DNA from: Porodaedalea pini
Lineage: Eukaryota > Basidiomycota > Agaricomycetes > Hymenochaetales > Hymenochaetaceae
DNA: 64,000 nucleotides
Assembly: GCA_002794775.1 (NCBI GenBank)
Contig: NBAY01000012.1
Location: 377,001 to 441,000, forward strand
Direction: 5' to 3'
Positions 45,072 to 56,141 of the stretch are shown piece by piece. The number at the start of each line of letters is the position of its first letter. Position 1 is the stretch's first letter. A model generated the notes under the pieces. It had not been told where the DNA came from. It was given only the letters and a program-made list of their open reading frames with translations, and did no database searches. Position numbers and translations under genes: made by a program.

Positions 45072-45451
45072 TAACCATGACTATGTCACTGGAAGGATCC
45101 ATAGGATGCCGTCCAGCTTGTCCTTCCGTAGCAATGGGTACTTATAGGGGTGAGCGATGAGGCGGGAGAGCAAGACTGATGGGGATGGGAGGAGAAGGAC
45201 GAGAGATAAAGATGAGACCGGTGCATTTTGATGCCCTGAACCCTCCTTTTGTATTCTTGCCACATTGGGATAGCCAGTTCCCTACCTTCAACCTTGGTCC
45301 ACAATGGCTCAGTCGGCATGAAAGCAATAGTCATGAAGGAGGTAGAGGTCGCCGACATCTTTCGGGAGGCTTAGGTACCAAAATATTCGGTAAGCAAAAA
45401 TATCTGATGCTCTAAGCGAAATCGAATTGCGTTTCTTTTCCTGACCCTACG
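45072..45451. promoter_or_regulatory. Divergent promoter region of X and YZ in element B
   Basis: 380 bp lie between the start of X (minus) and the start of YZ (plus), the same head-to-head arrangement as in element A (294 bp). No clear TATA box. Co-expression of the two genes is inferred from the arrangement only. Confidence 0.45.
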
Positions 45452-48400
45452 ATGCCGCCTCAACGTGTCAGAAAGAAGTCCAAAAAACTCAAAGACGGCG
45501 AAGAACTAGCTGCAGAATTAGCTGTGCAGATGAAGAAACGCCCTGTTGGTCGCCCCAGGAAAAATGAAGTCCCCAATCAGGTCCCCGAAACTCCCACAAA
45601 AAAGCAGTCGAAATCGAGTGGGAAGAAATATGCTACAACAGCAAAGCCGACCCGCCGAACTGTGAGTTGTGAAATTTGATGCAAATGCTCTCTCTGACCG
45701 GTTTTCATGCCCATAGCCGCGCAAGAAGGGCAATGACAAGGATACAGTTGAACAGGAGCATTCGCCTGAAGATCAGGGGGATATATCCATTGCGGACGTC
45801 GTTCGGGCTTCAGGACTTGGCTTGAACGACACTATGAATGAAACGCAGGGTTTTGACGATGACAGATCGGCCTTCGATGAAATTCCTGACTCCCCTGACA
45901 AGCCTGATGAGCGTTCTTTCCATCTTGATGATGGTACGAAACCTCCATTCATTGTTGCCTAAGGCTGTGGCTAAGAAAAGTATAGCTGGTGAGTATGTGG
46001 ACTGGAATACTCCCTCCCTTGGACATGCAAAAGCTTATGGATGGATCACATCGACACCTGCTGCAGAGAAAAAGCCCGAACTGGAAGTCATGGTAAAAAT
46101 TCATGACGGTACTGGCGTGCGAGACATGAAGATCAACTCCAAGATGTCGCTGGCTGATTTGATCAATGAAGTGGTTTCAATCACCCGGGGCCATTCTACA
46201 TTCGACCAACTTGGTTACACAGCTTGCTGGTCTGTGAAGTCTGGGACAAAGCTTGAACCAGAATATTTGGATACACAAGACCAGTTGGACGTGCTGTTTG
46301 TCAGCAACGGACTACGGGTACGCAAATGGTAGCCGGGTCGCGCGGAACTCAGTCAGAGGAGGAGGGAGACAAGAGAGAGAGCAGTGAGCCAGGGGGAACT
46401 GACACAGCGCGGAGATAAGGAGCAGCTTCTGGACGTAGCCAGGTAGAATTGACCAGGTCGAAACTAGGGGATAAGTACAGGAGGACTACCTACTTATATA
46501 CCCTTCAGCGGCTGCGCACGGACCAGGAAATTAACTACTACATAAGGATAGATGATAGAACGTTGTGGAACTTCATAGAATAATGAAATCATAGGATCGG
46601 TCAGCGAGTAAGGATAGTGCGAGAAGGAGCGTAATGAATAAGCGTGATTAGTGATGGATGGATAAGATAAGATAAGAGAAAATGATAAGATAAGATAATT
46701 TAAAAAGCGTCCATGACATGACCCTCCCCTTCAAGGCGAGCGTCCCGATCGCCCTTGTTCCCTACCCTGGAACTTACCGGCCCACCACTGTGCCACTCTT
46801 TTCTGTCTCTCAGGCTCCGTCATTTCAAACACGGGTCGGAACTTCAGCTGCGACATCTCTAGGGTGTTGAGGGCGCAAGGAGCACTGGGAGTTGATTTAT
46901 GAAATTCGTCAATGGCCTCTTGAGAGTTCGTCAAATTCTCAATTGGCTCCCAGGTGCGTTCTTCGTTCGGATACCCTTTCCAATGTACGAGGTATTTGAG
47001 CTTCCCTCGCACAAGTTTGGAGTCGACAACCTTTTCGACCTCATATTCCGGCACATCGTCAATGATTTCGGGCGGGGGTGGAAGATCCTGCTTTTGCGAC
47101 GTATACTGCGGCTCGTGGTATGGGGAGAGGAGCACTTCATTGAAAACCGGATAGACTTTTTTCCATGTACGTGGAAGTTTAAGTCTATATGCGGACGTGC
47201 CGATTTTCTTTTCGACAATGAAAGGCCCATAACGTTTATCTCCCAGCTTCTTCATAGGACGATCTGTCTTTAAGTGAGTTCCTTCGAGCATGACCTTTTC
47301 CCCAGGTTTATACTCGATGGATTCTCCCTTCGTCCTGTCATAGAAGCGCTTCATGGTTTCGGCCGCATGCTTTAACGCCGATTCGGTTTCCTCCCTGATC
47401 TTGGCCATCCGGTCGGCAAACTGCTTAGCGGACTCATTGGTCGATTCGCGTCTAGGATTCGTGCCCTTATATGGGTGTCTCCCATGGTTGACGAAAAAGG
47501 GTGACGCTCCTGTCGACGTTTGTTCTTTGTCATTGTACGCGAATTCCGCTAGCGCAAGCCATTCCGCCCAGTCCAACTGATGGTGGTTAACAAAGAGACG
47601 AAGGTACTGTTCAATCTCTTGGTTTATCCATTCTGTCTGACCATCTGTCTGTGGGTGATATGCCGTTGACGGGTTTCCCTCGATGCCCAGTAACCGGTAT
47701 AGTTCGTTCATGAATTTGGACTCGAACTGTGATCCTCTGTCATGAATAAACTTGTGCGGTATGCCGTGTAGCCTGAAGACATGATCCCGGTAGAGCCTCG
47801 CCATTCCTTCCGACGTTATGCTCACTGAGGTAGGGATCGCATGCACCTGTTTACTGAACCTGTCAACGAAGACACAGATTGCGTTATGCCCATTGGACTC
47901 GGGTAGTTCGCCGATAAGGTCTGCTGTGACGATTTCCCAAGGACCTTTCGGGATCTTGTTTGGGTTCAGAGGATTGTGCGGTTTCGCTCTGTGTGCCTTC
48001 GTACGTTGGCACGCATCACATCCCTCGACATACATTCGAACATCTCGTTGGATTCCCGGCCACCAGTAGTTGCGTGTGATCAACTCATGGGTCTTGTAGC
48101 GTCCTGGGTGTCCTGCGAGCGTGCTGTCGTGATGGTTTCGAATGATGTCTTCTCGGAGTTTATGGTCTTTCGGCACGTAGATCCTGCCCTTCCACATCAA
48201 CAACCCTTCTTCTTCCTCCCACTCTCGTTCCTTCTGCTCTAACGCCTTCACAACTGCTCTGTCCCTGTTGTTTCATACCCTTTTAATTCGTTTAACAAAG
48301 TCTGCATCCAGCGCTTCTTGCAGTGTTTCGTTTACAAATAAGTCCGGCTTGAGCAAAACAATGTCGATATTGTCGTTCTCCCCCCTCTCATGATCCGCTC

Positions 48401-51400
48401 GTCTCGAGAGGAGGTCAGCCTTAGTCATCAGGGCACCTGGTTTATGGAACAGTTTGAAGTCGTAGTCCGCTAACTCCTGTAGCCATCTCGCTTGTCGGTG
48501 GTTAATCTTCTGGGGTTTTCGGAAATACTGGAGGTTGAGGTGATCCGACCAGATTTCGAAGGTTTGCGTTGCCCCTAGAAGATATTGTCGCCAGTCATCC
48601 AGTGCGCACATGATCGCGAACATCTCTTTGTCATAGATTTCGTAATTGCGCTCTGCTTGGCTAAGTGCTTGCGATCGGTATGCGATTGGATGCCACTTTC
48701 CGTCAACGAATTGGGACAGAATGGCGCCGTTAGCGAAATGCGACGAATCAGCCTCCACCCGAAATTGACCGTCATCAGTAGGCACTGTGAGTACAGGTTC
48801 TTCACAGAGCTTCTGTTTCAGACGTTCAAAGGCCTCCTGTTGCTCCACCTCCCACTTCCACTCTACATCTCTGGTCAACACTGTCAAGGGCTTCGCATAG
48901 TGACTGAATGCTAGGATGAAGCGGCGGTAATAGTTGCAGAACCCAAGGAAAGACTGTAGTTCTTTCTTGTTCTTAGGCACTGGCCAATCTTTTACACCCG
49001 CCACTTTGGCTGGATCCATGCGAATCTGTCCGTTGCCGAGGATATGCCCAAGATAGTTCACGGTCTCTTGAGCGAAGCTGCACTTTTCTGGCTTTAAGAA
49101 CAGCTTGTTTGCTCGCAACACTTCCAGGACTTGTCGGACGAGTTTGTCATGATGTTCGCGAGTTCGTGTGAAGATCAGGATGTCGTCCATGTAGACTATG
49201 ACGTGTCCATCATTGACGAGTTCTCGGAAGATTTCGTTCATGAATCCTTGGAAGGTTGCCGGTGAGTTTGTGAGACCGAAAAACATGACCGTTGGTTCGA
49301 ATAGACCGCGGTTTGTCCTGAAGGCGGCTTTATGCTCGTCGCCCTCTCGAATCCGAATGTTATTGTAACCCCAACGTATGTCAAGCTTCGTGAAGAATTT
49401 TGCCTGTTTCGTTTTGTCAATGAGCTCTTGGATTAGAGGTAACAGGTATTTGTTCTTAACCGTCATCTCGTTGAGCCGGCGATAGTCCTGTACGGGGCAA
49501 AGCTTGCCATCCTTCTTTTTTATGAAGAAGAAGGGGGATGCCATCTCAGATTGAGAGTTACAAATACGGCCAGTTCTCAAGTTTTCGGTGAGGAATTCGT
49601 CCAGTGCCACCTGTTCGGATGGGCTGAGCGGGTAGATTTTACAGTCAGAGAGCTTTGATCCCGGCTTGAGTTCAATAGCATGATCCCAAGGGCGTCTCTC
49701 TGGTAACTGATCAAATTCCTGTTCACTGAAGACGTCCGCGAACTCTTTGACATAGTTCGGGACTTCCTCGAGCACCTGTTGTCTGACCTTCAGTGCTTTT
49801 CTCGGATCGGACTTAATGTACCTGTCCCAATCGAAGAGGAAGAGCTGATCGCCGTCTTCAAGTTCCACCAAATCAAGGTTTTCGTCGGGGTCTGCATCAA
49901 TGTCCTCTAGACTACGGATATAGCCGCATACATCGGGGCATCGATCAAATTCGATCGTTGATTTTTGCCAGTCAATGTTGGGATTGTGCAGCTTTAACCA
50001 TTCATGTCCAATGAACACATCTGTTTTCCCTAGATCTGTGACCGCGAAGTGGATGCGCTCCAAATGATCTTTAATCGTCATGCGCATTTCCACAAACTCT
50101 GTGATCGAGCCGTCCTTGTTGAGCGTGCCGTCAGCATTATAGACTCGGATTGGGATGGGTGTCTTTTTTGTCCGGATCTGATGCTTTTCGACGAAGGATC
50201 GGTTGATACATGAGCCAGTGCAGCCACTGTCCAGTAGGGCGTCTACCTTGAACTGGTTACCGGTGTCGGTCGTTTGAAGGAGAATCGGTACCATGAGCTG
50301 TTGCCCCCGAGACCCTCTTACGAACCGTTTCGGACCCCTCAGGTCCCTAACAGCTGCCACGGCATCTGGTTCTTCTAGCACAATGATTTGACTCACCGTC
50401 TCTTCATTCGCTTCAGCATGCCTCTGCTGTTTCATCCATACTCGGAGAGTCGTTAAAGCACTTTCGAGTTTATCCTCTTTGAGACGCCGTACTACCCATG
50501 GGGCCGTAAAGGGGACAGGGCGATCTCTCCAGGACTTCCTCTCAGCTTGTTTCGACGAGTTTTCATTTTTCACGGATTTCGGTTCAGTTCCGGCCAAGGA
50601 AGAAATAGAATTAAAAGATTCGGAACAGGGTTTTACATGATTTTTTGACACAGGAGTAGGACGAGATGATGAGGCAGACGTGTTGTTACATATAGGCATA
50701 TCTATACTACTAGCTACTGGTACAGGGACAGAAGGAATATTTTTGCGAGTGACATTGCTTTTTACATTTTTTTGTATTTTATCTAAATTATCTACAGAGT
50801 CCATAGAATTATCAAAAATGGCCGTTTGAAAAACCGAAACTGAACCTATCCCAGTCAGTGCCGTGTTCACTGCTGGGGTTCCGCAAAATCCAACTCCCGC
50901 TCAAAGAGCGCCTCCTCTTCTTCCTCTGCAAAGTCTGACTCCTTGAGTGTCGCGGTCTCGTCTGCCCAGACTTTTCTCTCTCAGGGTTCCATTCCCATCA
51001 ACACAGCCCTTATCACCTTCTTCTGCATCGGGCAATTCCTCTGTAGATGTCCAGATTCCTTGCAGTAGTAGCAGAGTCCGGCTTTCCTCAGCTCTTCGAG
51101 TGAGACGTCCATCGGCTTCCCCATGCCTCCGTATGTGACTCCGGTGGCATCGCGTCTTTCGGGGATTCTCGGTGTGAACGTCTGGGTAGGTTTTGGTGGG
51201 AGCACCTGAGGTCTGGACGGGGCAGCGCGCATTTGTTTGATGGCCTTCATCTGACGTCTAGCGTTGTCGAATCGAATGGCTTTTTCTTGCCAGCCTTTGT
51301 ACGTGGTTGGGACCGTGTCACTCATTTCGATTCGGTATACGATCTCTCTATCCAAGGCTTTCGTCAGTTTGTGGATGAGGGTGTCGTCATTCTTTGCGTC

Positions 51401-54186
51401 ATCGTTGTATCCTGCCGCACGGCGATAGATGTCGAACTGCTGGAAGAATTGGTCGGCTGTGATGTCTCGGGTGTGCTTCCAGCTATCCAATTTTTGCATG
51501 GCGTTCATGCGTTCATTCGGATCTCCGAACGCTTTCTCCAGCTGTTCGTTAAACTTCTGGTGACTGACGAGCGAAAAGATCAGATAGCCATCCATCTTGA
51601 TGCTTTCCAGGAAGTTCTGTGCCCAGAGTGCGGCCGAGCCTTCCGTCATGAACGACAACACGAAAAGGAAGTAGTCCTTGTCGTTCATGAAGTCCTCTGC
51701 GTTAGCTTCAACGTAAAGGGTGATGGCACGTTCGAACTTCTTGTAGTCTCGCCCATTGAACGCCTCGGGTTTGGCGATATGTCTTCCTCCACTGCGGCTT
51801 GTTGGTGGAGGGACAGGTGCGGCTGCGGCTGCTGGCGTGGGGGTTGCGAGTAATCCCAGGCCGTGTAGCGCGTTGATGATCTCCTGCATCATGTCGTTTG
51901 AGATCGTCATTGTTGCGGCTGCTGGCGCAGCTGGGGCTTGGGGTTCTGCCATGATAGGCGGTGGTGTTGGTGATGGGTGGGGTGGTTGGTGGGCTCCTAG
52001 CTCGTCGTCTAGGTGTACCAGGTCGTCGTCGGTCAGGGGTGGTAGTTGTGCGAGGACAGCGTCGGCAGTGTCTTCTGGTGGTGTATTCCACCGCTGTGCC
52101 GCTGATCCAGGCAGTCGAGCGTACGGGTGTGGAGCCAGCTCAAATCAGAGACAACACTGCCAGCCGACAGGTGGTGCGGACGCCTGCGGATCTGATTGAG
52201 CGCTGTAACAAAACTCCTGATGTGGTGGTCGACTTTCACTTGCTGATCAAACCCGGATCTTCCTCTGTGAAGACTCCAACGGGCGCCAAGGGACCTTTCC
52301 GAAGATCACCCCCAAGGCCTGGTAGCTACTCTCGAGTGGGTCGGACTCAACGTTACCCCCTCTCAAACGAGCGCTAGTTGATCGAATAGAAAGAGGACGG
52401 CGGGTTGTGAAACGAGTGAGTTTAATAATGAAGGTAAGGAATTAACGACGTATCGGCCTGATCGATGCACGTGAGATCGATCTAAGAATAGGTGTGGGTC
52501 GAAGCGATCGCAGTCGGGGTCGCAGTCCAAGTCGTCGGACGCGTCGGATGAGAATGTTGGTCTAGAGTTCGGGGTTACGGACAGGTAGTGGTCGGTTTTG
52601 AGGTTGTTGGACGAGATGAGGGTTGAGAGTGATGATGATAGATAGTAGGAATAGTTCAATGGTGAGAGTGATTTGCAGGGTACAGGTGAAGGTGTAGATG
52701 GTAGCGTGGTAGAGAGATCGTTGTTGGTAGGAGATGCGAATGTTTAGAGCCAGCGTGGTGTTGGTGACTGAGAATGCGCAAGGCGGTAGGGGTGAGTTTC
52801 GACCTTGTGTCAGCGACGGACTACGGGTACGCAAATGGTAGCCGGGTCGCGCGGAACTCAGTCAGAGGAGGAGGGAGACAAGAGAGAGAGCGGTGAGCCA
52901 GGGGGAACTGACACAGCGCGGAGATAAGGAGCAGCTTCTGGACGTAGCCAGGTAGAATTGACCAGGTCGAAACTAGGGGATAAGTACAGGAGGACTACCT
53001 ACTTATATACCCTTCAGCAGCTGCGCACGGACCAGGGAATTAACTACTACATAAGGATAGATGATAGAACGTCGTGGAACTTCATAGAATAATGAAATCA
53101 TAGGATCGGTCAGCGAGTAAGGATAGTGCGAGAAGGAGCGTAATGAATAAGCGTGATTAGTGATGGATGGATAAGATAAGATAAGAGAAAATGATAAGAT
53201 AAGATAATTTAAAAAGCGTCCATGACACTGTTCAAACAAGTTCACAGGCATCAAGCAGCTGAAAAGAAGAAGAAACGAGGTAACGAAAACCCCGGAATTG
53301 TCATTCGGAATCTCAGTAATCAGGTTCATCTATAGTATTTGATGTATAAAGTGGTTCCTGACATGCAGTGAAGAATACACGTGGGAACAATGGGAACAGC
53401 AATAAACAGCAAAGTGCAACTAGAACGAATGCGACTCCTTCAGGGGTCACCGGTGCTAAGGAAGCTTACGATGCTGCACTCGAACGGATTATGGCGCAAA
53501 TCGCAGCAGCGTTCAAATGCGATAAACACGACGGCAGGCTCTGTGGTAAAATAAGAGGGTCAAAAGACCATCTTATGTATTCCAACAAACATCTTGTTGA
53601 ACATGCAAAACTGATTGTGAGTCCATTGACAAAGCACAATCTCACCGGACTAAAAGCATACTTTGTCCAGTATAAGAATACTCCCGGAGTCAAAGTGGAC
53701 GAAGTACCGGGGCAACTGAAAGTATTGGACAAGCAGTGGAAAGCAGCTGACAATGCCAGTGCAGGAACCGGCTCTGACATAGCAACTGGGCCTACAACAT
53801 CCCTCCCCAACAGTGCTCCTGTGACAGCTGGAACAGTGGCAACTGTAGTGCCAATGCAACCTTTCAACCAGCCGGTCATTGCCCAGCACTACGAAATGCA
53901 TAACCGGGTGATAGCTGAGCGCAGGCCACGCGATTACCCTTCTGTTCGGAATTGGATTGAATCATTGCACGATGACATGGAGAGAGGCCGCGATGACTAC
54001 CAATACAGGTCTCTGCTACCTGTTTTCGAGGCCAATGATGTTAAACACTTGGATGACTTGGCTTACTTAGAATTTGGAAGGCTCGAGAAGATGGTTATTG
54101 ATGCTCAAGTGGAGGCAAGCATTGGGTTACTCAATCGTATCGTTCGATATGCGCAGGAGGATGTTTCTCACATCAAGGAACAGTAG
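45452..54186 (+). CDS. Element B gene YZ: AT-hook / beta-grasp-like / CxxH-C / SAM-like protein, interrupted by gypsy element 5
   Basis: Exons 45452-45661, 45717-45933, 45986-46298 plus 53233-53315 (joined once element 5 and one CTGTT copy are removed), 53369-53616 and 53671-54186. All phases fit and give 528 codons without a stop. From the N-terminus: a Lys-rich start, AT-hook KKRPVGRPRKNE, a second basic patch, an acidic stretch, WNTPSLGHAKAYGW, a beta-grasp-like region (LEVMVKIHDGTG...), a basic patch, the zinc-like CDKHDGRLC plus His, a linker, RDYPSVRNWIESLHDDME, and a SAM-like helical end (HLDDLAYLEF...GLLNRIVRYAQED). AT-hook and possible zinc ligands suggest DNA binding. Similar multi-copy proteins of unknown function are, from memory, common in Agaricomycetes. 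The last 45 bp lie inside the right arm. The insertion makes this copy non-functional now. Confidence 0.7.
46299..46718 (-). repeat. 3' LTR of gypsy element 5
   Basis: On the minus strand TGTCATGG...GCTGACA. It follows the GAAGGGGAGGG polypurine tract (plus 46722-46733). Confidence 0.93.
46731..50885 (-). pseudogene. pol: Pol of element 5: PR-RT-RNaseH-IN-chromodomain (one nonsense codon)
   Basis: Minus strand, -1 frame relative to gag and open from the heptamer at 50891-50885. Order: a Ser/Lys-rich start, protease LLDSGCTGS (about 50240), RT with GLTNSPATFQ and YMDDILI (49280-49180), RNase H, TGA at 48273-48275, integrase zinc finger (H-H-C-C, about 48120-48010), integrase core with TAYHPQTDGQTE (about 47640), and a canonical chromodomain (VEKVVDSKL...YLVHWKGY...TWEP, about 47040-46930). 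The RT is complete. Apart from the single TGA the polyprotein reads through about 1,384 codons. The chromodomain binds methylated histone tails in related elements and directs integration. Confidence 0.92.
50850..50891 (-). promoter_or_regulatory. -1 ribosomal frameshift signal of element 5
   Basis: On the minus strand: heptamer G GAT TTT (50891-50885), 7-nt spacer, then CCCAG-CAGTG (50877-50868) pairing with CACTG-A-CTGGG (50860-50850), a ten-pair stem with one bulged A and a 7-nt loop. The original gag stop (TGA 50869-50867) lies in the stem. GGATTTA is the known MMTV pro-pol slippery site, so GGATTTT is plausible. Confidence 0.75.
50867..51952 (-). pseudogene. gag: Gag of element 5 (one premature TGA)
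   Basis: Minus strand from ATG 51952 (MAEPQAPAAPAAATM). A Pro/Ala-rich start is followed by a Ty3-type capsid region (FLFVLSFMTEGSAALWAQNF), then GVTYGGMGKPMDVSLEELRKAG and the zinc knuckle CYYCKESGHLQRNC (about 51080). TGA at 50981-50983 ends the open frame. Reading on in the same frame gives an acidic tail (FAEEEEEALFERELDFAEPQ) like that of the other family, ending at TGA 50869-50867 next to the frameshift site. I therefore take 50981 as a nonsense mutation. Confidence 0.85.
51953..52807 (-). other. Leader of element 5 with self-priming site
   Basis: Untranslated leader between the 5' LTR and gag. AGGTCGAAACT on the minus strand (plus 52795-52805), two bases from the LTR, is the exact reverse complement of AGTTTCGACCT in the LTR (plus 52964-52974), which lies 35 nt from the start of TATATAA (plus 53003-53009). 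This is the Tf1-type primer arrangement. Open frames elsewhere in the leader are unsupported. Confidence 0.75.
52808..53227 (-). repeat. 5' LTR of gypsy element 5
   Basis: 420 bp with TATATAA on the minus strand. It differs from the 3' LTR at about five sites (for example GCGACGG/GCAACGG on plus). Most differences are C/T or A/G at or near CpG. Confidence 0.93.
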
Positions 54187-56141
54187 TTATGCGTACATCA
54201 TATAGACAGAATATATTACATTGTTGGACCAGTTGAGACAGTGACAAGGAAGCCTGTATCCACTCGATGAAGAAACCCAACACTAACAGAGATAACCGCA
54301 ATGATGATAGAAAGCACGACAGTCCGCAGCACTGATAGACATGGTTTCACCGTAAAGCTTTGCGAATACTGAAGCGTCCGTTTCCTCATCACTGAATTTG
54401 ACCCGACGAAGTCGAGATTTCAGCAGAGAGAATGCCAGCTCGATCGGGTTGAAGTCCGGAGAATATGCAGGGAGAAATTCCAGCTTCATGCCCCTGTGTG
54501 GAGTCAGATCAGTAAGAGCCCTGCGTCGCAGCACGACAGGTCAAAATAGACGGACCTTGACTCAATGAGTTCGCGGATTTCCAGTGACTTGTGGATTGTG
54601 CAGTTGTCCATCACCACGACAGAGTTTTGGGCCGGCCAAGGTTGCATGTGGTCCAAGAGATCCCTGATAAATGCAGAGAAGGAGGTGGCATTGAAGGATC
54701 CTTCCAGTATTGTACAGTCAAGCATGCCAGTTGAAGTGATTGCGGGCAAGATCGAATACCTAGAAGAGGCAAGCAGTCAGATCTGCAGTCATAAAGGTAA
54801 GCATCGCACCTTTTTCCCCGTGTAAAGATCACTTTCCAACATGCCTGATAACCCTGCAAAGCCCATGCTTTCTTCCTCAAGAAGGTACATCGGTTGCATG
54901 CGCTCTCGTCGACAAAGATGAGCTGTTCTGCCTCATATTGAGATCCCATTCTCAATGTGTACCAGAGCCGAGCGGACTCGCTGCATTCAAGTGCCCTTTT
55001 CGATATCTTGAGCAGAGTAAGTTTGCTGATGCGAAGCCATAAGCATCACCGCACCGTCTTCAGAGTGAACCCAGCCCGGCGCAGAGACCTCCATACTGTA
55101 GTGTCCGAAACCTTCTTGCCTGTTACCCTTTCCAGCTCCTCCCTCACCTCATCTAAGTACTGGTCCTTGCGATGCTCTATCATGCTCAAGAGATACTATA
55201 GTTCAGTTAGCCGCAGCGAGTCATTACAATTCAAAAAATGCACTCACCTGTGTATCCGCATAATCAAGCAACCTTGGTCTTCCAGTCCTCGTGCCCTCCT
55301 GTCATAAATGCCCCATGCGCTCGTGTTGAGCAACAGTTCGGTGGATTGTTGCTCGATGGATATCTATTACCCTGGCCAGGTCATGCACGGTGAAGAGTTG
55401 TGACTGATACAGTCTGAATATGATGTGTCTTGCATCATCTGAGAGTGCCTTGCCTGAAACCATCATGGAACGACCTGAGAGGAGGAGGAAGTAGAGTGTT
55501 GGCTTTTGTGTTTGCATGGCGGTGGCTTGGCTAACACGTGCTCACGTGCTCACAGGTGTTGGTAGTATGCACAGAAATTTGAGCATAGCAGTCGAAGCAC
55601 AAAGCGAATGGACAGGAAACTTGCAGGGAAGATGGCTTTTATGTGTCCGATAATTACACAAAAAGAATCATAATCTTAGCGGTCTTCTCGCCCGTGCTGC
55701 AAGACCTGTTGTGAGAAGAGGAAGGTGGAAAGAGCTCAAAGTGGAACACAAACCTTGCTGCTGCACCATGAATACTGCATGGATTGGCTTCAGACTTGCA
55801 GGAGCTGTTGGTATAGTCATATACTTAATTTACAGTCATGGGAAAGAATTTTATAGGTAGATGTAGGGGAGCCATAATTTTTGAATCTCAGTGGAAATGT
55901 ATGAGAGAACAGACTGGCTGCACTTGTTTGATCTCCACCCACCTACACAGTCAATGTATTGCTCCCTATTTTACATATTTCTGCTCCTGAGAACCATGCC
56001 TATTTTTTGAGTACTTAATGAGCAGGTACTGCGCAGAATTTACAGAGAAAATCAACATTTATTCTATTTTTCGACGTTTTGGCTCAGACACGGCTCACTT
56101 CATGTGAAATGCATGTGTCGCAGGACTTATGAAAATGGCTG
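54142..56141 (-). repeat. Element B, right terminal inverted repeat (2,000 bp)
   Basis: Mirror of 39533-41532 with no length difference. It contains the 3' end of gene YZ (54142-54186) and a complete transposase reading, so it looks like the original end from which the left arm was copied. Confidence 0.92.
54283..55517 (-). pseudogene. Tc1/mariner-like DDE transposase, right arm of element B (two nonsense codons)
   Basis: Predicted protein segments are identical to those of the left arm (40157-41391), including HTH, intact D-D-E residues and both TGA codons (54302-55517 region, mirrored at about 55304 and 55048). It runs convergent with gene YZ; the two stop codons are about 100 bp apart. 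Confidence 0.85.

Larger units (their letters stand above)
46299..53227 (-). mobile_element. Gypsy element 5 (second chromovirus family), inserted in gene YZ of element B
   Basis: 420-bp LTRs (46299-46718 and 52808-53227) differ at about five sites. Target duplication CTGTT (46294-46298, 53228-53232). Removing the element restores the reading frame of YZ. On the minus strand the order is LTR, self-priming site, about 850-bp leader, gag, pol, polypurine tract, LTR. Length 6,929 bp. Proteins and LTRs are clearly distinct from elements 1-4. One TGA in gag and one in pol. Confidence 0.95.
39533..56141. mobile_element. Element B: large TIR transposon with inward Tc1/mariner transposases and cargo genes X and YZ
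   Basis: TA at 39531-39532 and 56142-56143 flank 2,000-bp arms (39533-41532 and 54142-56141) that mirror each other without indels: ORF borders map exactly, for example 40157 to 55517 and 41391 to 54283. Tips CAGCCATTTTCATAAGTCC align with the tips of element A (CTGCCCTTTTCAGAAGT). Inside: a transposase remnant, gene X (minus), a divergent promoter, gene YZ (plus), and gypsy element 5 within YZ. Without element 5 it is about 9,675 bp. It is better preserved than element A. Confidence 0.88.

Noticed and set aside
10252..53227. Envelope-bearing (errantivirus-like) gypsy elements
   Set aside because: In all five elements pol ends with a chromodomain at the polypurine tract and there is no third ORF.
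45452..53335. Y as a separate gene ending at TAG 53333-53335
   Set aside because: A GTAATC donor at 53316 and the ACATGCAG acceptor join Y to Z in phase and create the ATG codon. The element A copy has a matching acceptor.
3457..56141. Starship, Helitron, KDZ or Polinton-type giant element
   Set aside because: No tyrosine recombinase, RepHel, KDZ transposase, polymerase B or capsid gene is visible. Ends and enzymes are Tc1/mariner-like with TA targets.
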